From contig JAIWNE010000023.1 of the NCBI GenBank assembly GCA_025331445.1, positions 62,001 through 126,000 on the forward strand: a stretch of DNA of 64,000 nt. The letters run 5' to 3'. The stretch is from Blakeslea trispora. Its lineage: Eukaryota > Mucoromycota > Mucoromycetes > Mucorales > Choanephoraceae. This document shows, in pieces, positions 56,481 to 64,000 of this stretch. The first letter of the stretch is position 1; each line of letters begins with the position of its first letter. Position numbers and translations under genes: made by a program. The notes below the pieces were generated by a model. The model did no database searches. It was given only the letters and a program-made list of their open reading frames with translations, and was not told the DNA's origin.

Positions 56481-57092
56481 TTTTGTGAGATAACTTTTTA
56501 TAATTACAGTTTTCTTTGCGTTGAATTTTGAGTTGTTTAGTTATGGAGATTAGGGAACAGAATAGAGAACATGTTTTAAAGGGTCCTTTGTTACGGGATG
56601 TCGGTCTGATTGTTAGCATAAAAATAAAAAAGAGTCAGTTAAACCAGTTAATAACATGCCTCATGGAATGTTAAATAAAATCATCATTCAATGGCTCAAT
56701 GATGGCTTGTCACACCAACATATGTTATGTTTATTATGCTACTTTGACAATAGAAAATTAAAAAGAGGGTCAGCCAGACTCTTTTTTATCACAAATTCTA
56801 GCTGTTAAAAACTCGATGAGACAAGGTATTCTAATATGGCTAATGTAGAGCATAGAAATTCAAAAGAGATAAAGAAAGCCAATGAGTGTCTCAATGGAAT
56901 TCGCATGATTTATGCTGCCCAAGCCGCTCTCTATAAAAGGAAATTGAATTTCGGTTTGAGCTGTCACAATTGCTGCAATCAATCAAGTTAAAAATCTTTT
57001 TTTTTTTTTTTTTGACATTATACTCTTTGTACTTTGCTTCTTGTTAAACAAAGGCAAAAGAAATAACCAAAACAAAAACAGAAGCAGAAAAC
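56481..57092. other. Intergenic, includes the midasin promoter
   Basis: Contains a second TGTTACGGGA sequence at 56589, similar to the LTR start at 52933, but no LTR end could be traced. A T17 run lies at about 56999-57015 upstream of the midasin start. No gene was found. Confidence 0.4.
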
Positions 57093-60000
57093 ATGACTGA
57101 TGCGGATACAATAATGACGAATGCTGAGGAAGCTCAAGAATGCAGCACTTTCGACCCTTTGGCTTTTGACTTTCTCGAAGTAGTCAGCCAACTTTCAACA
57201 CTAGTGAGAGGATCTACTTTTGGTAGCCTCGATCTCGAACTCTTACACTCACCAGCAAAGGCAGCTTCTACTACGCAATTACTCGACACAGTCTCTAAAG
57301 TCATGATCAAGTCTGAATGGACCATGAGTGTTGTCCGCTTATTTAGACCTATTGTGATCGATCTGGTAGCTCGCTGGACTTTGCCTGGTTTCACATCATT
57401 TTTAGACACTGCCTCTACAACAAATGCAAGCAGTAATGTATATAAGATCGAATTGGTAGCAAAAGCTTTTAGCGTTGTGATTCCAATTGTACCGCAAGTC
57501 AAAAGGTATACAATCAATGGATGTTATCATCGAAAAACAAAGAGTGAAAACTAACAGGTCATTCAATAGCTTGGCTGTAACATATTTTACCCATTCAGCA
57601 TCATTGTTTGAACGATTTGATCATTTTAGTTTGTCAAATGTAAGCAAATTGATATGCGTGTTGGAAAAGAAAACTAAGGTGATTTTCTATATAGGCTACA
57701 CCTTCAATGACAGCTGAATTACAAGATTTATTACTTACAACATATCGATTACTTGAATTTTCATCATCAGAATTTATTTCTTTGTGGAATTGGGGGCCAC
57801 TGGTTCAATTGCTGAAATACGAAAATCCTTGCATTCGTTACCTGACTGTCTTGTGTCTTGGCAAGGTATACGACTTGAGCGACGCACAAACCAAGACTTT
57901 GCTAGCTTCGGTGACTGGTCGTTCTGTCGATGAGTCCGATGAGCCTCTCTATACTCTCATTGATGGAAACAACATTGATTTGAGATTTTTAAGGTTAGGT
58001 GGCATTCAATTTGTTTAGATGTGTGTGTAAAAAAGGAAAGAAGAGAGTACTCACTGAATGCAAATAGTTTATACGAGCAACAGAGATTGGCCGATGCACA
58101 GATATCACTTTTACACAACCACTATCATACAAACGACAACAAAGAACACGCATTGTCAGAAAGCGATTTATGCCCTTTAACCTGTAATTTGTGTGGTGTC
58201 TTGATTCCTAAAACGATGCAAACTATAGAAAACAACGAGCACGGTAGACACTCGTATGATCCTAAACTTGTTCTTACTCAGACTACATCAAAGAACTTGC
58301 ATGCCATCAGTTTAGCATTGTCTGTTGGTGCACCTACACTGTTGGAGGGTGTCACAGGTGCAGGAAAGACAGCTTTAGTAGAAGAGTTAGCCAGTAGAAC
58401 CGGTAGAGGATCGGAATTAGTAAAGATTCATTTGGGTGACCAGACTGATCCTAAAGTACTTCTCGGCACTTACGTTTCTACATCCACTCCTGGTTCATTC
58501 CGTTGGCAGGCTGGTGTTTTGACTACAGCTGTACTAGAAGGTAGATGGGTGTTGATTGAAGACATTGATTTGGCACCTGCCGAAGTCTTGTCTGTGTTGT
58601 TGCCTCTTTTGGAAACTAGACAACTCTTTATTCCTTCTCGAGGTGAGAAGATTAAGGCTAAAGAAGGTTTTCAATTGTTCGGTACACGTTCCTTTGTGCC
58701 TAGTCGATCAGGCAAAGGCATGAGTTCTAGAGGAGGTGAGCTGATGACTGGTGCAAACTTATGGACCAGAGTACATGTCGAACCTCTCTCTATTGAAGAA
58801 CTTGAGATGGTAGTCCGTCAAAAGTTTACGCATATTGGCGACTTTGCCCCACATGTCATGAAGCTCTTCCAGACGATTGTAGGTATGTATCAGGATCCTA
58901 ATTTCTCTGCCTTGTCATCCTCTACCATGGGTCGTTTCCTTTCTACTCGTGACTTGATGAAATGGTGTTGTCGAATTGACCTTTTGATTGGAGAAAAGCT
59001 GAATGACACTAGCTCAGTTGGCATGGATCTTACTCTGCGCCAAGACTTGTTTAGTGAGGCTAATGATTGCTTCTGTGGCATGATTTCCGATTACAATGTC
59101 TGGATGACTGTCTTGCAAACGATTGGACAGCCTCTGCAAATTTCAGAAGAATTAGTACGCAACTATGTTGACCAGTACAAGCCTGTGCTTGATCTGAATG
59201 AATCCATTGTTCGCATCGGTCGTGTCAATCTTTCCTCTATTGCTGAAACCGGTAAACAAAAGCGCAAGCAAGCCATGATTAAGCGTGAAAAGAAACGTCC
59301 ATTTGCAACTACAGCTCATGCCCTGAAACTGATGGAACGTATTGCTGTCAGTATCCATCTGAATGAACCTGTGTTGCTTGTGGGTGAAACAGGTACTGGT
59401 AAGACAACTGTCGTGCAACACTTGGCCGACATGATTCACCAAAACTTGATTGTTGTCAACTTGTCTCAGCAATCCGACAGTTCTGATTTATTGGGTGGCT
59501 TTAAGCCTGTGGATGGTAAAGTGCTGGCTATTCCCATCAAGGAAGAATTTGATCGTCTGTTTGAAAAGACCTTTTCGGTCAAGAAGAATGTCAAATTCTT
59601 AGATATGGCCCGCTTGACCTTTATTCATCAACAATGGTCCAACTTTGTCAAGGTGATGAAGCAAGCTATCAAGATGTCTCAGCAGAAATTCGAGGCAGAA
59701 CAAAATGTGGAGAGCAAGAAGGTGTCACTGCCAACTTTGCGTAATGCATGGAAGACATTTGCCAAACGAGTAGAAGAATTTGAAGTTCAACAGGTTCAAA
59801 CACAAAACAAGTTTGTCTTCAATTTTATGGAAGGCTCACTTGTGAAGGCAGTTCGTCAAGGTGATTGGATTTTGCTGGATGAAATCAATTTGGCTACTAC
59901 CGAAACTCTTGAATGTCTTTCTGGTCTACTACAAGATGCTCACGGCTCACTCTTGTTGACAGAAAAAGGTGATGTTGAGCCTATCAAACGTCATCCCAAC

Positions 60001-63000
60001 TTCCGTCTGTTTGCCTGTATGAACCCTGCAACGGATGTAGGCAAGCGTGATTTGCCTCCTGGTTTGCGCAACAGATTTACCGAGTTTTATGTTCATCCAC
60101 CCGATAACCGTTATGACGATCTCTTGCAAATTGTCAAGCAGTATCTTGTTGGTATTGCTACAGGTGATGAGCGAGCTTATGATGATGTTGCAGAGTTCTA
60201 TATGACTGCCAAGAAGTTGGCTAGCGAACATAAGCTTGTTGATGGTGCTAATCAGCGACCCCACTTCAGTATGCGTACCTTAGCACGTGCTCTTACCTAT
60301 GTTGCTCAAATCTATCCTACTTATGGCCTTAGACGTTCATTGTTTGAAGGCTTTTGTATGACCTTTTTGACTCAACTTGACAAGGACAGTGAAGTAACCA
60401 TGCGTGATCTTATCTACAAGACTATCTTACGTGGTGTGACAAACCCTCAGAACCTGATCACTCAAATTCCTCGTCAGCCAAGCGAAGATTACATCCAATT
60501 TGGTTATTTCTGGTTACAGCAAGGACAGTTTCCACCTGAGGAAGATACTCGATATATCATGACAAAGTCAGTAGAAACAAAGCTTTACAACCTTGCACGT
60601 GTCATCATGTCACGAAAATTCCCTGTCCTCATTCAAGGTCCCACCTCTGCTGGTAAAACATCCATGGTTGAGTATATGGCAAAAAAGACAGGTCATCGAT
60701 TTGTTCGTATCAACAATCACGAACATACAGATCTGCAAGAGTATCTTGGTACCTATGTTTCCAATAATGAAGGAAAACTTGTTTTCCAAGAAGGTGTATT
60801 AGTTGAAGCTCTTCGTAATGGTTATTGGATTGTACTTGATGAACTTAACTTGGCGCCATCTGATGTTTTGGAAGCCCTTAACCGTCTTCTTGATGATAAC
60901 AGAGAGCTCCTTATACCCGAGACTCAGGAAATCGTGAAGCCTCATCCTCATTTCATGCTTTTTGCTACCCAAAACCCTGCTGGTCTGTATGGTGGTCGTA
61001 AGGCGTTGTCTAGAGCTTTCCGTAATCGTTTCCTTGAACTTCATTTCGATGATATTCCTGAAGATGAATTGGAAACTATCTTATCTAGACGTTGTAGTAT
61101 TGCTCCTTCTTACTGTAAGAAGCTAGTCAAGGTCTATAAGGAGTTAATGGAACGCAGACAGAGCACTCGAATTTTCGAACAAAAGCATGGTTTCATTACC
61201 CTTCGTGATCTTTTCCGTTGGGCTGGTCGTGATCCTCAAGGCTACCAAGAATTAGCAGAACACGGTTACATGCTTTTGGCTGAAAGATGTCGTAAAGATG
61301 AAGAAAAGAAGGTTGTGAAGCAAGTTCTCGAACAAGTCATGAAAGTCAAGCTGTCAGAAGAGGAGATGTATAACTGTGAAAACTTGGAAGAGTTCAAGGT
61401 TTACGATCGCTTATTGAAGGATCGTGCTGCACAAACAGGTGAAGATACCAAACTTGTCTGGACAAAGGCAATGCGTCGTCTGTTTAGTTTAGTAGCGCGC
61501 TGCTTACAGCATAACGAACCTGTGCTTCTTGTCGGTGAGACTGGTTGTGGTAAAACAACAGTATGTCAAATGCTTGCAGAGACTTACAACCGTGAGCTCC
61601 ACATCGTCAACTGTCATCAGAACACAGAAACAGGTGATTTGCTTGGCGGTCAACGTCCTGTTCGTAATCGAGATACAATTGATGATCCTGAGAAACAACA
61701 ACAGCTCTTTGAATGGCATGATGGTCCTCTTGTTCAAGCCATGAAAGAAGGTCACTTGTTCTTGCTCGATGAAATCTCTCTTGCAGATGATTCAGTACTT
61801 GAAAGACTCAATTCGGTTTTAGAACCTAGTCGTCTTTTGGTGCTTGCTGAAAAGGGTGGAAAGCACGTTGAAGAGCTATATGGCGCCTCTAACTTCCAAT
61901 TCTTGGCCACAATGAATCCTGGTGGCGATTACGGTAAAAAAGAACTCTCTCCTGCCTTAAGAAATCGTTTTACTGAGATCTGGGTCCCTTCTGTTACTGA
62001 CAGAGATGACTTAATCAGTATTATCAATGAACAAATGGCACATCCTACTCTTAAGGGCTATAGTGAAAAAATGCTTGATTTCATTTCTTGGTACACACAA
62101 GTGATTGGTCAAAGTCGTACAGTTGTTTCTTTGCGTGATATCTTGTCCTGGGTTCGATTTATCAATGTAGCAGTTCAGTCAGGACTTAGTCCTGAACTTA
62201 GTTTTGCTCATGGTGGCTGTCTTGTACTTCTTGATGGTTTAGGTTCTCACGGCTCATCAGGCTCTTTCCTTGCTGGCCAATTGTTGAAGGACTTTAGATT
62301 GAAGTGCCTGAGACAGCTTTCTGGTAAGCCTAATGCTTCTGAAGTTGAAATCTTGGGAGAAGCAAAGGGTAACGTCCAGACTGATGGCGAAAAGTTTGCT
62401 ATTGGTCCTTTCCAGATCCCTCGTGGTCATTTGGAAAAGACAGACATCAAGTTCACATTGCTTGCTCCAACTACTTCGGACAATGCTATGCGTGTTATCC
62501 GTTCTATGCAATTGAAAAAGCCTATTCTTCTTGAAGGTAGTCCAGGCGTAGGCAAGACAAGTTTGATTTCAGCTTTAGCAGCCGCTTCAGGCCATAACTT
62601 GGTCCGTATCAACTTGTCAGAACAAACAGATTTGATGGATCTTTTCGGTTCTGATCTTCCTGTTGAAGGAGGCAACAGTGGTGAGTTTGCCTGGAGAGAC
62701 GCACCTTTCCTTCAAGCAATGAAGGCTGGTGATTGGGTTCTGCTTGATGAATTGAATTTGGCTTCGCAATCTGTTTTGGAAGGTTTGAATTCTTGTTTAG
62801 ATCATCGTGGAGCTGTCTATATTCCTGAACTTGACAGAGAATTCTTTTGTGCCAAAGAGTTTAGAGTATTTGGTGCTCAGAATCCTCTTCAACAAGGTGG
62901 TGGTCGTAAGGGTTTACCCAAGTCATTTGTTAATCGTTTTACACAAGTTTATGTTGAGCAGTTGAGTTCTGATGATCTCTTGTTTATTTGTACTCATTTG

Positions 63001-64000
63001 TTCTCTGAATTTGAGCCTGCTACTTTGTCAAAAATGATTGACTTTAACAACAAGATGTATGAAGAAACAATGATTCGTTGCTCTTTTGGTCGCAAAGGTA
63101 GTCCTTGGGAATTCAATTTGCGTGATGTATTCCGTTGGCTAGAGCTCATGCAAAAGGATAACGTGACTGACCCTGCTGAATATCTTGACATCATTTACAT
63201 GCAACGTATGCGTGTTCATGAAGATCGTGTTCAAATCGTCAAGTTGTATGAGTCTGTATTCAATGTGAAATATGACCGTCCAGTCACACCCCAGTTTAGT
63301 TTGACTCAAAACGCTTTTACAGTTGGTCATTCTGCTCTGGCCAGAAAGCACTCTGAAGTCTCTGCTCTTTCTAAGCAAGAGCTTCATATATTGCAGTCAT
63401 TCTTGTCACCTCTCGAATCGTTGATGAAGTGTGTTGAGTCTTCCTGGATGGCTATTATTACAGGCCCTTCTGCCTCCGGTAAAACATCTCTTGTCCGTCT
63501 TCTGAGCATGTTGACTGGTAATCAATTGGAAGAGTTTGCCATGAACAACAGCGTTGACACCATGGAATTACTTGGTGGTTTTGAACAGGTTGATTTGAAT
63601 CGTCACCGTCAAGTTGTGATGGATAGCCTTAGCCAGATGACTAGTCGCGCCTCAAAGAATTTATTGATGTACTTTGCTTCGTTAACCGTTGGAACTGAGC
63701 AACACAGCACAGTACTGCAGTTGGTTCGTCAGCTTAATGATTCATGGTATGCTCTTGAAAGCAAGCAACAAATGAAGCTTCTTTCAGCTGATCCAGATTC
63801 TGGGGCGTTAGATTATGCTCTCGTATCAAATGTGTTGAATTGCTTGAATTCTGCTTCCACTCTTGACCAAAACGCTCAATCGGATATTGCCTCCGTTTCT
63901 CTAGCCATACAAAACCTTCAGAAACTTGAAAAAGAAACCGTTGCAGGCAAATTTGAATGGATCGATGGTTTGTTGATCAATGCTCTTGAAAAAGGCCATT
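57093..64000 (+). CDS. MDN1: Midasin (MDN1/REA1), giant AAA+ ATPase of 60S ribosome maturation, truncated at window end
   Basis: Exons 57093-57505, 57558-57639, 57695-57993 and 58068 to beyond 64000 give the first 2242 residues of a protein that is usually close to 5000. Rea1 uses six concatenated AAA modules and a long tail with a MIDAS domain to strip assembly factors from pre-60S particles. Six Walker A motifs are visible in order: GVTGAGKTAL (about 58350), GETGTGKTTV (59380), GPTSAGKTSM (60636), GETGCGKTTV (61533), GSPGVGKTSL (62535) and GPSASGKTSL (63463). Walker B motifs include WILLDEINLA, WIVLDELNLA, LFLLDEISLA and WVLLDELNLA; AAA1 has the usual WVLIEDIDLA. The window ends inside AAA6, so the linker, D/E-rich region and MIDAS lie outside. 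The big exon is open throughout. Confidence 0.95.

Noticed and set aside
56589..57000. A 5' LTR paired with the LTR-like sequence at 52933
   Set aside because: Only the first ten bases (TGTTACGGGA) resemble the other LTR start; no matching body or end was found before the midasin gene.
59152..59472. Several minus-strand frames within midasin
   Set aside because: All are antisense shadows of the long midasin exon, which is open across the whole stretch.

Overview
The window looks like nuclear DNA of an early-diverging fungus, most likely a mucoromycete (Mucorales-type). The reasons are AT-rich sequence with long A and T runs, many short GT-AG introns (about 40-110 bp), compact genes, abundant Tc1/mariner-like DNA transposons and Ty3/gypsy debris. 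Gene contents fit a fungus: an AROM-derived shikimate gene, an AVT-type vacuolar transporter and a Wsc/Mid2-like wall-sensor candidate. The genus cannot be fixed from the sequence alone.

Layout. 0.6-6.4 kb: a Rud3/GMAP-210-type golgin, a GT49 glycosyltransferase and a CCDC124/Lso2 ribosome-associated protein. 7.2-9.5 kb: two broken Tc1/mariner elements. 9.6-12.1 kb: a signal-anchored Ser/Thr-rich surface protein and an APE1-type AP endonuclease. 12.1-21.6 kb: gene-poor, with dispersed and tandem repeats, one small acidic protein gene, a TAGGG array and two more degenerate transposons. 21.7-25.0 kb: ribosomal protein eL34, a UDP-sugar transporter and spliceosomal MFAP1. 25-27.7 kb: gypsy chromodomain debris. 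27.7-52.4 kb: gene-dense, with a P4-ATPase flippase, a shortened AROM gene joining DHQ synthase to DHQ dehydratase, the Doa10/MARCH6 ER ubiquitin ligase, an AVT3-like amino-acid transporter, a peroxisomal D-amino-acid oxidase, a C2H2 zinc-finger protein, a probable mitochondrial membrane protein, nucleoporin ALADIN and a 687-residue conserved unknown. 52.8-57 kb: tRNA-Leu(CAA) followed by LTR-like sequence, an orphan coding region and a gypsy integrase relic. 57.1 kb to the end: the first 2.2 thousand residues of midasin (MDN1/REA1), running off the window.

Genes often alternate strand, so many share short convergent 3' ends (28 to 211 bp) or a short divergent promoter (165 bp). Most are housekeeping: ER/Golgi trafficking and glycosylation (golgin, UDP-sugar transporter, GT49, flippase, Doa10), ribosome production and hibernation (eL34, CCDC124, midasin), and RNA or nuclear transport (MFAP1, ALADIN). 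No operon-like biosynthetic cluster is visible.

The most unusual gene is the AROM derivative at 32980-35413. It keeps catalytically complete DHQ synthase and DHQ dehydratase domains, but the EPSP synthase, shikimate kinase and shikimate dehydrogenase modules are absent. A segment of about 125 residues that I do not recognise sits between the two domains. Exon coordinates were assembled by hand from splice signals and phase; spans are given per gene.
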